Of a stretch of 58,529 nucleotides of DNA, positions 37,210 through 45,173 are shown piece by piece. The stretch spans positions 1 to 58,529 of the forward strand of contig JACPOS010000007.1 in NCBI GenBank assembly GCA_016191395.1, written 5' to 3'. The position numbers and the translations under genes are program-made. A model generated the notes under the pieces. That model was given only the letters and a program-made list of their open reading frames with translations, did not search any database and had not been told where the DNA came from. Positions within the stretch are counted from its first letter, which is position 1. Each line of letters opens with the position of its first letter. This DNA is from Chloroflexota bacterium. GTDB lineage: Bacteria > Chloroflexota > Limnocylindria > Limnocylindrales > CSP1-4.

Positions 37210-38118
37210 ATGAACACGACCGTCGCCGATCTCGGCACAACCACGGGCGTCCAGTCCGCGTTTCGCGAGCGCGGCTACATCACCGATGGGTCGCTGGCGA
37301 CCGCGGTGTTCCTCGCGCTGCAGCTCGGGCGGCCGCTGCTCCTCGAGGGGGAGGCAGGCGTCGGCAAGACGGAGCTGGCGAAGGTGCTCGCGTCCAGCCT
37401 CGGGGCGAAGCTCATCCGGCTCCAGTGCTACGAGGGCCTGGACGTCAACACGGCCGTGTACGAGTGGAACTACCCGCGCCAGATGCTGGAGATCCGGCTG
37501 CTGGAGGCGCGTGGCGCGATTGCCGAGGCGAGCGCCCACGACATCTTCGGGCCGGAGTTCCTGATCAAGCGCCCGCTGCTCCAGGCGCTGGAATCCACCG
37601 ACGGCGTCCCGCCGGTCCTGCTCATCGACGAGATCGACCGCGCTGACGAGGAGTTCGAGGCGTACCTCCTTGAGATCCTGTCGGACTTCCAGGTCACGGT
37701 CCCCGAGATCGGCACGATCAAGGCCGAGCGGCCGCCGCGGGTGATCCTCACCTCCAATCGGACGCGCGAGGTCCACGACGCGCTGAAGCGCCGCTGCCTC
37801 TACCACTGGATCGACTACCCGACCGAGGCCAAGGAGTTCGAGATCGTCCTCGCGCGCGTGCCGAGCGCGCCGGACAGCCTTGCGCACTCGGTCGTCGGCT
37901 TCGTGCACCGGCTCCGCGGCGTGGACCTGACGAAGGTGCCGGGCATCGCCGAGACGCTCGACTGGGCGGCGGCCCTGCTGTCCCTCGGTGCCACCGAGCT
38001 CACGCCGCAGGTCGTCGACGAGACCCTCGGCGTCGTGCTTAAGTACGAAGAGGACATCCGGCACGTTCGCGGCGCCCGGGTGCGCGAGCTGCTGGCGGAG
38101 ACGCCGGCGGGTCGCTGA
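37210..38118 (+). CDS. MoxR-type AAA+ ATPase, CoxD-like
   Basis: A 302-aa AAA+ chaperone ATPase. Walker A GEAGVGKTELAK (residues about 43-54), Walker B LLIDEIDRADEEFEAYLLEI, sensor 1 RVILTSNRTREVHDALKRRC with the Arg finger, and the C-terminal lid. CoxD of carboxydotrophs has this size and is needed to mature the [Cu-S-Mo] active site of CoxL; the neighbouring VWA, XdhC, nucleotidyltransferase and CoxG genes make the assignment strong. The next gene begins 20 bases on. Confidence 0.9.
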   Translation: MNTTVADLGTTTGVQSAFRERGYITDGSLATAVFLALQLGRPLLLEGEAGVGKTELAKVLASSLGAKLIRLQCYEGLDVNTAVYEWNYPRQMLEIRLLEARGAIAEASAHDIFGPEFLIKRPLLQALESTDGVPPVLLIDEIDRADEEFEAYLLEILSDFQVTVPEIGTIKAERPPRVILTSNRTREVHDALKRRCLYHWIDYPTEAKEFEIVLARVPSAPDSLAHSVVGFVHRLRGVDLTKVPGIAETLDWAAALLSLGATELTPQVVDETLGVVLKYEEDIRHVRGARVRELLAETPAGR

Positions 38119-38138
38119 CCGATGACCGGCACGGGGCG

Positions 38139-39500
38139 ATGACCGGCTCCGGGGCAACCCGCCAGGTCGACGGGAGGAAGCTGTTCGGGCGCGCCGTCGG
38201 GTTCGGACGAGCCCTTCGACGATCCGGTCTGCCCGTGGATCTCGCCGCTGCGATCGATTTCGCGCGCTCGCTGGAGATCGTGGACATCGGCGATCGCGGT
38301 CAGGTGCGCGCTGCCGGCGAGGCGATCTTCGTCCGGAGGAAGGACGACATCGAGCCGTACCACGCGGTCTTCGACAGCTATTGGCGCGCGCGGTTCGACC
38401 TCGGTGCCGAGGCGCTGCTCGAGGACGGCTGGGAGGAGCTGGTGCCCGACGAGGGTGGCGAGGCCGGCCCACAGCCACCGATGGCCGGTGACGAGCGGGT
38501 GGACGCCGGTGAGGATCGGAGCGGCATGCCCTTGCCGGGCGACCACGACGAGGAGGGCGACGAGGGCGATCCGGACGCGCTCTCCATCTCGCCCGATGCC
38601 TACAGCAAGCTGGAGGCGCTTCGCCACCGCGAGTTCGACCGGATGACGCCCGCGGAGCTGCGCGACGCCGAGCGACTGGTGGATCTCCTGGTCCCGAAGC
38701 TGGAGCGACGGCGCACGCGCCGCTACGAGCTCCACCCGCACGGGCGCCGGATCGCGCCGCGGGCCATGTTCCGGAGCAACCTCGGGACCGGTGGCGAGAT
38801 CCTGCGCTGGGTCTGGCGGCGACCCGTGAAGCGGCCGCGGCCCCTCGTCGTCATCTGCGACATCTCCGGGTCGATGGAGCGGCACTCCCGCCTCCTGCTC
38901 CGGTTCGTGCAGGCGCTCGCGGCGCAGTCGACCGTGAAGACGGAATCGTTCGTGTTCGGGACGCGTCTGACCCGCGTCACGCGCCTGCTGCGCGATCGGA
39001 ACCGCGACCGCGCGCTCGCCCGCGTTGCAGACTCCGTGACCGACTGGGCGGGCGGCACGCGGATCGGCGAGTCGTTTCACGAGTTCAACGTCAGGTGGGC
39101 GCGGCGCACGCTTCGCACGAGCGGCGTGGTGATCGTGGTGTCCGACGGCTGGGACCGGGGCGACCCTGCGCTGGTCGCCGTGGAGGCGGCCCGCCTCCGG
39201 CGCAACTGCCACCGGCTCGTCTGGCTGAACCCGCTCGCCGGGACCGCGGGCTACCAGCCACTTGCCGCCGGCATGCGCGCGGCCTTCCCGTACATCGACG
39301 ACTTCCTCGCCGCGGGCACGGTCGCGAGCCTCGAGCGGCTCGGCGAGGTCCTTGCCGGTGCGCGTGCCGCCGACGTTCGACGTGGCGGCGGGGCCGCCGC
39401 GCACGTCGCGCCGGTTCCGCCTGCGCAGCAGCCAGCGTCGGTTGCCGCGCCGCTCACCACGGGCCAGGAGGACCCGAATGCCGCGCCCAGGATCGCCTGA
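38139..39500 (+). CDS. VWA-domain protein, CoxE-like
   Basis: A 453-aa partner of the MoxR ATPase. An N-terminal helical domain (about 1-90) is followed by an acidic insert (about 105-150, DEEGDEGDPDA) and a C-terminal VWA domain with an intact MIDAS motif in VICDISGSMERHSRLLLRFV, TRIGESFHEFNV and VIVVSDGWDRGDPALVAVEA. The metal site would bind Mg and a partner acidic loop. The extreme C-terminus is a Pro/Ala-rich tail. A second ATG in the preceding 20 bases (38121) is out of frame. Co-transcribed with coxD-like and coxF-like genes. Confidence 0.88.
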   Translation: MTGSGATRQVDGRKLFGRAVGFGRALRRSGLPVDLAAAIDFARSLEIVDIGDRGQVRAAGEAIFVRRKDDIEPYHAVFDSYWRARFDLGAEALLEDGWEELVPDEGGEAGPQPPMAGDERVDAGEDRSGMPLPGDHDEEGDEGDPDALSISPDAYSKLEALRHREFDRMTPAELRDAERLVDLLVPKLERRRTRRYELHPHGRRIAPRAMFRSNLGTGGEILRWVWRRPVKRPRPLVVICDISGSMERHSRLLLRFVQALAAQSTVKTESFVFGTRLTRVTRLLRDRNRDRALARVADSVTDWAGGTRIGESFHEFNVRWARRTLRTSGVVIVVSDGWDRGDPALVAVEAARLRRNCHRLVWLNPLAGTAGYQPLAAGMRAAFPYIDDFLAAGTVASLERLGEVLAGARAADVRRGGGAAAHVAPVPPAQQPASVAAPLTTGQEDPNAAPRIA

Positions 39501-39506
39501 CCGCTG

Positions 39507-40547
39507 ATGCGGGAGCTCCTGGGGCAGTACGACGCGTGGCGCGCCGAGGGCCTTGCCGTCGGGCGGGCCGTGGTGATTCGCACCTACGGCTCGGCACCGC
39601 GCCAGGAGGGCTCCGTGCTGCTCGTCACCGAGGACGGCCGGATGATCGGATCCGTCAGCGGGGGCTGCGTCGAGGGCGCGGCGGCCGAGGCCGTCGCCGA
39701 GGCGCGCCGGTCCGGGCACGCGAGCGTGATTCGCTACGGGATCAGCGACGACCTCGCGTGGTCTGTGGGCCTCGCGTGCGGTGGCACGATCGACGTCCTC
39801 GTCCAGCCGGGCGTCCCCGAGGCCGTGCTGGCAGCGGCGCGCGCGCAGTCCGGGCCGGGCGCGGGACTCGGCACGACCGTCGTCACGGACCTGCCGGCCG
39901 ATACGCCGCCGCCGGCTACCGATCGGCCGGGTGCGTCGATCCCCGCCGGCGCCTCGCTCGATGACCTGCGCGCCGGCGCGCTCGCCGCGGGCCGTTCCCG
40001 GACGGTGGAGCTCGCCGACAGGACGGTGTTCATCGAGGCGTTCCCGGTCCGGCCGCGGTTGGTCGTGGTGGGCGCCACGGAGATCGCCCGTTCGCTGGTC
40101 GGCCTCGCGGGAGCCCTTGGCTACGAGCGGATCGTCATCGACGCTCGTGCCGCGTTTGCGACGGCCGAGCGCTTTCCCGATGTGGACCGGCTGATCGTCG
40201 ACTGGCCCGAGGATGCGTTCGCGGCCATCAACCTCGGCCCCAACGACGCCGTCGCGATCCTGTCGCACGACCCCAAGTTCGACGAGCCCGCGATCGCCGA
40301 GGCGTTCCGGCGCGGTGCCCGGTACGTCGGCGCGGTCGGATCGCGCAGGACCCAGGCGGATCGGCGCCGGCGCCTGTCCGAGGCGGGCCTCACCGACGAC
40401 CAGCTCGCGGGCCTGCACGGCCCGATCGGCCTTGACCTCGGCGGTCGCGAGCCGGCCGAGACGGCACTCGCGATCCTCGCCGAGATCGTCGCGGCGCGCC
40501 GTGGCGGCTCAGGGACCCCGATGCATGCGCGTGCCGGAGGTAGCTGA
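39507..40547 (+). CDS. XdhC/CoxF-family molybdenum cofactor insertion protein
   Basis: Binds molybdopterin cytosine dinucleotide and helps sulfurate and insert it into the apo-hydroxylase. The 346-aa protein has the XdhC/CoxI N-domain (RTYGSAPRQEGSVLLVTEDG, GSVSGGCVEGAAAEA, VGLACGGTIDVLVQP) and the C-terminal Rossmann domain (VVVGATEIARSLVGLAGALG, AILSHDPKFDEPAIAEA, YVGAVGSRRTQADRR and IGLDLGGREPAETALAILAE). Start ATG 39507 lies six bases after the VWA stop. The next gene overlaps its 3' end by 23 bases. Confidence 0.92.
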   Translation: MRELLGQYDAWRAEGLAVGRAVVIRTYGSAPRQEGSVLLVTEDGRMIGSVSGGCVEGAAAEAVAEARRSGHASVIRYGISDDLAWSVGLACGGTIDVLVQPGVPEAVLAAARAQSGPGAGLGTTVVTDLPADTPPPATDRPGASIPAGASLDDLRAGALAAGRSRTVELADRTVFIEAFPVRPRLVVVGATEIARSLVGLAGALGYERIVIDARAAFATAERFPDVDRLIVDWPEDAFAAINLGPNDAVAILSHDPKFDEPAIAEAFRRGARYVGAVGSRRTQADRRRRLSEAGLTDDQLAGLHGPIGLDLGGREPAETALAILAEIVAARRGGSGTPMHARAGGS

Positions 40548-41964
40548 GCTGCCGGGGCACACCGTTCGTGCGATCGTGCTCGCCGCCGGCGCGGGCAGCC
40601 GCTTCGGTGGGCGCAAGCTCGAGGCGCGTATCGCCGGCAAACCCGTCCTGCAACACGTGCTCGATGCGCTCGCCTCGGCGGGCCTCGACGACCCGATCGT
40701 CGTCCTGGCGCCAGACTCCGGTCTCGAACCGCTGATCACGTGGCGCGGTGCGGAGCGCGTGGTCAATCCGGATCCGAGCCGGGGCATGTCCAGCTCGCTG
40801 CAGCTCGGCTGGGCGACCGCGCTCGCGGCGGATGCACCCCCCGACGCCGTGCTCATCGTGCTCGGCGACCAGCCGCGCCTCGGGCCGGAGGTGGTCGGTG
40901 CGCTGATCGGCACACCGCCGGATCCTGACCGGCCCATCGTCGCGCCGTGGTTCCGCTCGGGCGCCCGCAACCCCGTCCGAATCGAGACGGGGCCTGCCGC
41001 GACGACCTTCATCCAGGCGGCGACCGGCGACCGGGGCCTCGGGCCACTGCTCGACGCGAACCCGGATGTCGTCCGATGGATCGATGTCCCCGGCGACAAC
41101 CCGGGCGTCGATGAGCGCTCCGACCTCGTCGCCGTGATCGAGGCCGACTGGGCGGATCGGGTTCGGCGCAACCGAGAGCAGGTCGAGCGGCTGCGCGAGA
41201 CGCCGGAGGACGCCGACCATTACGGGCCGGTCGCCGGGCTCTTTCGGGACGACCCACGCCGCACCGGCGACGACATCCTCGAGGCCGTGCTCCGTCACGC
41301 ACTGCCGGGCGACACGTGGCTGGACGTCGGCGCGGGCGCCGGTCGATATGCGTTCCCGCTCGCGCTGGCGGTCCGCGAGGTCATCGCGGTCGAGCCATCG
41401 GTGGCGATGGTGGAGGCGCTCCAGGACGGCGTGCGAGAGCACAAGTGCAACAACGTCCGAGTCGTCGCGGGCCGCTGGCCGGAGGCCACCGCAGCGCTCG
41501 TGCCGCTGCCATGCGCCGATGTCTCGTTCATCGCGAATGTCGGCCACGACACGGAGCTGATCGGGCCGTTCCTGTACGGGCTCGATTTCGCGGCGCGTCG
41601 CGCCTGCGTGGCGGTGATGCAGGAGCAGCCGCCCGCCTCGGTGGCGGCGCCGTTCTTCGAGGCCGTCCATGACGAGGCGCGCGTCCCGCTCCCTGCGCTG
41701 CCGGACTTCGTCGACCTGCTCGCCGCCCGCGGCTCGCACCCCGAGGTCGAGATTCTCGATCGACCCGCCCGGGCGTGGCGGACGCGCGACGAGGTACTGA
41801 CCTTCCTCCGCCGCCAGACCTGGGTCGCTCCGGGCAGCGCCGCGGACCTCCGGCTCCAGGCGGCACTCGACGCCCGGCTCACACCGTCGTCAGGCGAGGC
41901 CGGCGGGCTGACCCTCGGAGCCGGCAAACCGACCCGTGTCGGCGTCGTCCGGTGGACTCCCTAG
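40525..41964 (+). CDS. MobA/MocA-like nucleotidyltransferase fused to a SAM methyltransferase-like domain
   Basis: A 479-aa fusion. Residues about 10-205 match molybdopterin cytidylyltransferases: VLAAGAGSRFGGRKLEARIA (nucleotide-binding loop and Lys), NPDPSRGMSSSLQLGWATAL, and VLGDQPRLGPEVV (metal Asp). Residues about 225-479 are a class I methyltransferase fold: LDVGAGAGRYAFPLALAVRE for motif I and VIAVEPSVAMVEAL with an acidic residue after strand 2. A linker of acidic/basic helices joins them. The first half would make the CTP-derived dinucleotide cofactor for the hydroxylase. The methyltransferase target is unknown. ATG 40525 is preferred; GTG 40531 is possible. Confidence 0.85.
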   Translation: MRVPEVAELPGHTVRAIVLAAGAGSRFGGRKLEARIAGKPVLQHVLDALASAGLDDPIVVLAPDSGLEPLITWRGAERVVNPDPSRGMSSSLQLGWATALAADAPPDAVLIVLGDQPRLGPEVVGALIGTPPDPDRPIVAPWFRSGARNPVRIETGPAATTFIQAATGDRGLGPLLDANPDVVRWIDVPGDNPGVDERSDLVAVIEADWADRVRRNREQVERLRETPEDADHYGPVAGLFRDDPRRTGDDILEAVLRHALPGDTWLDVGAGAGRYAFPLALAVREVIAVEPSVAMVEALQDGVREHKCNNVRVVAGRWPEATAALVPLPCADVSFIANVGHDTELIGPFLYGLDFAARRACVAVMQEQPPASVAAPFFEAVHDEARVPLPALPDFVDLLAARGSHPEVEILDRPARAWRTRDEVLTFLRRQTWVAPGSAADLRLQAALDARLTPSSGEAGGLTLGAGKPTRVGVVRWTP

Positions 41965-41967
41965 ACT
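41962..41967 (+). promoter_or_regulatory. -10 box TAGACT of the coxG-like gene
   Basis: The box begins with the stop codon of the preceding gene and is six bases before ATG 41974. It gives coxG its own leaderless message in addition to read-through. Confidence 0.45.
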
Positions 41968-41973
41968 CGATCG

Positions 41974-42420
41974 ATGGATTTCACCGGCACCGTCGAGATC
42001 GATGCGCCGCGCGCGGCTGTCTGGGCGCTCCTCCTGGATTTCGAGCAGCTCGCGACGTGCGGGCCCGGTGTCCAGTCGATCGAGCAGCTGGACCCGACCC
42101 ATGCCCGGGTCAAGGCCAAGATCGGCATCGCGTTCATGACGATGGGCTTCACCATCGACCTGGAGCTGGTCGAGGTGGACGCGCCGGATCGCGCCGTCAT
42201 CCGAGCCACCGGCGAGGCGCCCGGCAACCAGGTGGAGGCCAACGGCCACATGCGGCTGACCGGCCCCGCCGAGGGGCCCACGACCATGACCTACGAGGCG
42301 ACGGTGGAGCTGTTCGGCTCGCTGGCGGGCATCGGCTCGCGGATGATCGAGGGCACCGCGGGCAAGCTCATCGACGAGACGTTCGACTGCGTTCGGGCGC
42401 GGCTCGCGCCGGCGGCCTGA
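41974..42420 (+). CDS. CoxG-like SRPBCC-fold protein
   Basis: A 148-aa carbon-monoxide-dehydrogenase subunit G family protein. The START/SRPBCC fold is seen as MDFTGTVEIDAPRAAVWALL (strand and helix), GPGVQSIEQLDPTHARVKAK, and the long C-terminal helix RMIEGTAGKLIDETFDCVRA. In Oligotropha CoxG anchors CO dehydrogenase to the membrane through quinone or lipid contacts. Ends the accessory set; an MBL-fold gene follows after 11 bases. Confidence 0.88.
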   Translation: MDFTGTVEIDAPRAAVWALLLDFEQLATCGPGVQSIEQLDPTHARVKAKIGIAFMTMGFTIDLELVEVDAPDRAVIRATGEAPGNQVEANGHMRLTGPAEGPTTMTYEATVELFGSLAGIGSRMIEGTAGKLIDETFDCVRARLAPAA

Positions 42421-42431
42421 CCGCCCGTCGG

Positions 42432-43070
42432 ATGGAGGCGCTCCACCGGGCAATCGGCGTCCTCGCCACGAACGTCCACATCCTCGCGGACGAGCGGACT
42501 CGCGAGGCGATCGCGATCGACACGGCCATCCCGTCGCTCGAGTGGATTCGCGACGAGCTGGACGCGCGCGGCTGGACCCTCAAGCTCATCGTGACCACCC
42601 ACGGTCACTGGGATCACTCCGGCGACAACGCCCGCGTCGCCGAGCACACCGGCGCCCGGATCGCCGTCCACCCCCTGGATGCCCACCGGCTCACCAATCC
42701 GTCCCCCATGTGGGCGCCGTTCGAGATCCCGCCATCGATCCCGGCCGTGGAGCTCGCGGAAGGCGGCGAGGTGGTCTTCGGATCCGTCCGGCTGGATGTG
42801 CTCCACACGCCTGGGCACACGGAAGGCTCCGTGTGCCTCCTGGATCGCGAGGCTGGGCGCCTGTACAGCGGCGACACGCTCTTTGCCGGCTCGTTCGGCC
42901 GGGTCGACCTGCCCGGCGGCTCGCCGGAGGCGATGGTCGCTTCGCTCGATCGGCTGCGCAGGCTGGACGAGACCCTCACGGTGCTGCCCGGCCACGGCGC
43001 GACGACGACGATCCGCAGCGAGCGGCCGTGGTTGGAATGGGTCGCGCGCGAGGGCCGGCTCCCGACCTGA
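42432..43070 (+). CDS. MBL-fold metallohydrolase (glyoxalase II-like)
   Basis: A 212-aa zinc hydrolase. The metal site motif THGHWDHSGD (His-x-His-x-Asp-His) is at residues about 56-65, followed by the second His in HTPGHTEGSVC, the bridging Asp in LYSGDTLFAGSFGR and the last His in VLPGHGATT. GSFGRVDLPGGSPEAMVASL is typical of hydroxyacylglutathione hydrolase-like proteins that act on thioesters. ATG 42432 is chosen because it starts the first conserved strand. Substrate unknown. Confidence 0.9.
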   Translation: MEALHRAIGVLATNVHILADERTREAIAIDTAIPSLEWIRDELDARGWTLKLIVTTHGHWDHSGDNARVAEHTGARIAVHPLDAHRLTNPSPMWAPFEIPPSIPAVELAEGGEVVFGSVRLDVLHTPGHTEGSVCLLDREAGRLYSGDTLFAGSFGRVDLPGGSPEAMVASLDRLRRLDETLTVLPGHGATTTIRSERPWLEWVAREGRLPT

Positions 43071-43086
43071 CGCGCGGACGCCGCGG

Positions 43087-44070
43087 CTAGAACGGCTTGC
43101 GGAGCGTTGCCCACCGGCGATACGGCCGAAAGCCGAAGCCCTCGTACACTTGCAGCGCGCCCGTCGGGTTCTCGGCGTCAACACCGAGCACGGCCATCTC
43201 CATCCCACGTTCGCGGAGCAGCGCGAGGGACCGGACGATCAGTGCCTTCGCGAGCCCCCGGCCGCGCCACTGCCGGCGGACGGACACATGGTCCAGCCAG
43301 CCCATCTCGATGCCCGTCGCGGCGTTCTCGTGTGGGTAGATGCCGTTCAGGACGCTGCCCGCCACCTCGTCGCCGTCCCACGCGACCAGCCACAGTGAGA
43401 TGTCGCAGTCGGGGTCCGCCGTGAATCGCTCGAATTCCGCCTCGGTCGGCGCGCGGGGCTCGAAATGGTCCTGGAAGGCTTCGCTGTCCGCCTCCCAGAT
43501 CGCGCGGATCTGTGCCGGCTCCACCGGTCGCACCTCCAGCCCGGCCGGCATAGGGACGTCCGGGATCGGCAGATCGAGCGGCCGGCGCATCTGGAAGCCG
43601 TAGCGGACCGGCGCGTAGCCGGCGCCCGCCGCGAACGCAGCGCTCGCGATGTTGGACGTCTCGATACCCGCGTTCAGGACGTGGGGCAGCTCCGGCGGGC
43701 CGCCGGTCCCGTCGAGGAGCGACGCGCGGGCACGCGCCTCCAGCCACGCCAGGATTCGTCGCCCGAGCCCTCGCCGCCGCCACTCGGGAAGCACCCAGAT
43801 CGTGCTGCTATGGATGATCCTGCCTGCGCGCTCGCGCCAGTCCATCGTGCCGCCGGCGACGATCCGGCCCTCGTCCTCCACGACGACCGCGTCGCGCGCC
43901 GGATCGAACCCGGGGCGCACCGCCCACTCCATCATCAGCGACTCGACCGTCGGGTACCAATCCTGTCCGGCATCGTGGGCGTTCGTGTCGGAGATGAGGT
44001 CGACCGCGCCGGGGAAGTCCCGACCGGGTTCGAACGGCCGGAGCTCCAGTGCGACCGACGTGCCGGTCAT
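43087..44070 (-). CDS. Two-domain GNAT N-acetyltransferase (last gene of the attenuated operon)
   Basis: A 327-aa bilobed GNAT. The N-half (about 8-170) contains IWVLPEWRRRGLGRRILAWL, an acetyl-CoA loop; the C-half (about 180-327) contains VSVRRQWRGRGLAKALIVRS and MAVLGVDAENPTGALQVYEG. The layout and spacing match the 45170-46156 protein throughout, for example GDEVAGSVLNGI here against GDEVAGGVINTI, so the two are paralogues flanking RsgA. Start overlaps the RsgA stop as ATGA. A mycothiol-synthase-like bilobed architecture is possible; the substrate is unknown. Confidence 0.88.
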   Translation of the reverse strand: MTGTSVALELRPFEPGRDFPGAVDLISDTNAHDAGQDWYPTVESLMMEWAVRPGFDPARDAVVVEDEGRIVAGGTMDWRERAGRIIHSSTIWVLPEWRRRGLGRRILAWLEARARASLLDGTGGPPELPHVLNAGIETSNIASAAFAAGAGYAPVRYGFQMRRPLDLPIPDVPMPAGLEVRPVEPAQIRAIWEADSEAFQDHFEPRAPTEAEFERFTADPDCDISLWLVAWDGDEVAGSVLNGIYPHENAATGIEMGWLDHVSVRRQWRGRGLAKALIVRSLALLRERGMEMAVLGVDAENPTGALQVYEGFGFRPYRRWATLRKPF

Positions 44071-45173
44071 CGTTCGGTCCCGTACTTCAGGCGCATGTGC
44101 TGCTCCACGCTGCGCTGGATCGCGCTCCACTTCTTCCGCTCCGCGCGCCGGCCGAGCGCGTTCGTCGCGATGGCCGCGCGCTCCGCCTCGCGCCCGAGCT
44201 TCTCCCAGGCCGCGAACCGGCCACGATCGAGATCGCCGCTCGCGATCGCGGCCCGGATGGCGCACCCCGGTTCGGACTGGTGCCCGCAGTCATTGAACCG
44301 GCAGCCGCTCGCGATTCGCTCGACATCGTCGAACGCCGTCGCGACGCCGTCGCCGTCGAGGACGCCCAGCTCGCGGAGGCCCGGGGTGTCGATGAGCAGG
44401 CCGTCGGCGAGGCGCACGAGCTGCCGGCGCGTGGTCGTATGCCGGCCCCTCGCGTCGTCCTCGCGGATCCCTCCGGTGTCGAGCAGGGGCGCGCCCGCCA
44501 GGGCGTTCACGATGCTCGACTTGCCCACGCCCGATGAGCCGGTGAAGACGACCGTGCGCCCCACGCCCAGGTGGAACCGGACCGCCTCGATGCCCTCGCC
44601 CGTGATGGCGGAGACGGTGATGATCTCGACGCCGGGCGCCGCGGTCGCGGCGGCAAGCAGGTACTCGCCGATGTCCTCGGCGAGGTCGGCCTTGGAGAGC
44701 AGGACGATCGGCCTGGCGCCGGATTCCCACGCGACCGTGAGATAGCGCTCCAGGCGGCGCACGTTGAACTCCTGGTTCGCCGACGTCACGACGAACACGA
44801 CGTCCACGTTCGCGGCCAGCACCTGGGACGGCATCCGTCGATCGCCGGGGGAGCGACGGATCACCGCGGTGCGGCGCGAGAGGACGCGCTGGATCAGGCG
44901 ATGGTCGGACCCGGAACCCTCCACGGAGAGCGGGTCGAGGGCCACCCAGTCGCCGACCGCCGGCCAGGCGGCCGTCGGGTCCAGCTCGGTGGCGTGGCGC
45001 AGGCGGCCGGACGCCGTCGCCGGCCCCTCGCCGGCATCGGTCACCACGAGGTACGCGCCGCGCTCCTCGGCGAGGATGCGGCCGGGGACGAGCCCGGTCG
45101 CCTCGGAGACGAGCAGCGTCGCGAGATGGTCGTTCCAGCCCAGGGCGACGAGCTGTGGGCTCGGAGCGCTCAC
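44067..45173 (-). CDS. rsgA: Ribosome small-subunit biogenesis GTPase RsgA
   Basis: A 368-aa GTPase that checks the 30S subunit during late assembly and recovery from stress. OB-fold domain about 20-110, then a circularly permuted GTPase: G4-like LLSKADL comes first, then G1 GSSGVGKSSIVNAL and G3 IDTPGLREL, the order unique to this family. The C-terminal zinc domain has CRFNDCGHQSEPGC. The GTG start at 45173 overlaps the upstream GNAT stop (GTGA). Being inside an operon with an ABC exporter and two GNATs is unusual and is the basis of one finding. Confidence 0.95.
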   Translation of the reverse strand: MSAPSPQLVALGWNDHLATLLVSEATGLVPGRILAEERGAYLVVTDAGEGPATASGRLRHATELDPTAAWPAVGDWVALDPLSVEGSGSDHRLIQRVLSRRTAVIRRSPGDRRMPSQVLAANVDVVFVVTSANQEFNVRRLERYLTVAWESGARPIVLLSKADLAEDIGEYLLAAATAAPGVEIITVSAITGEGIEAVRFHLGVGRTVVFTGSSGVGKSSIVNALAGAPLLDTGGIREDDARGRHTTTRRQLVRLADGLLIDTPGLRELGVLDGDGVATAFDDVERIASGCRFNDCGHQSEPGCAIRAAIASGDLDRGRFAAWEKLGREAERAAIATNALGRRAERKKWSAIQRSVEQHMRLKYGTER

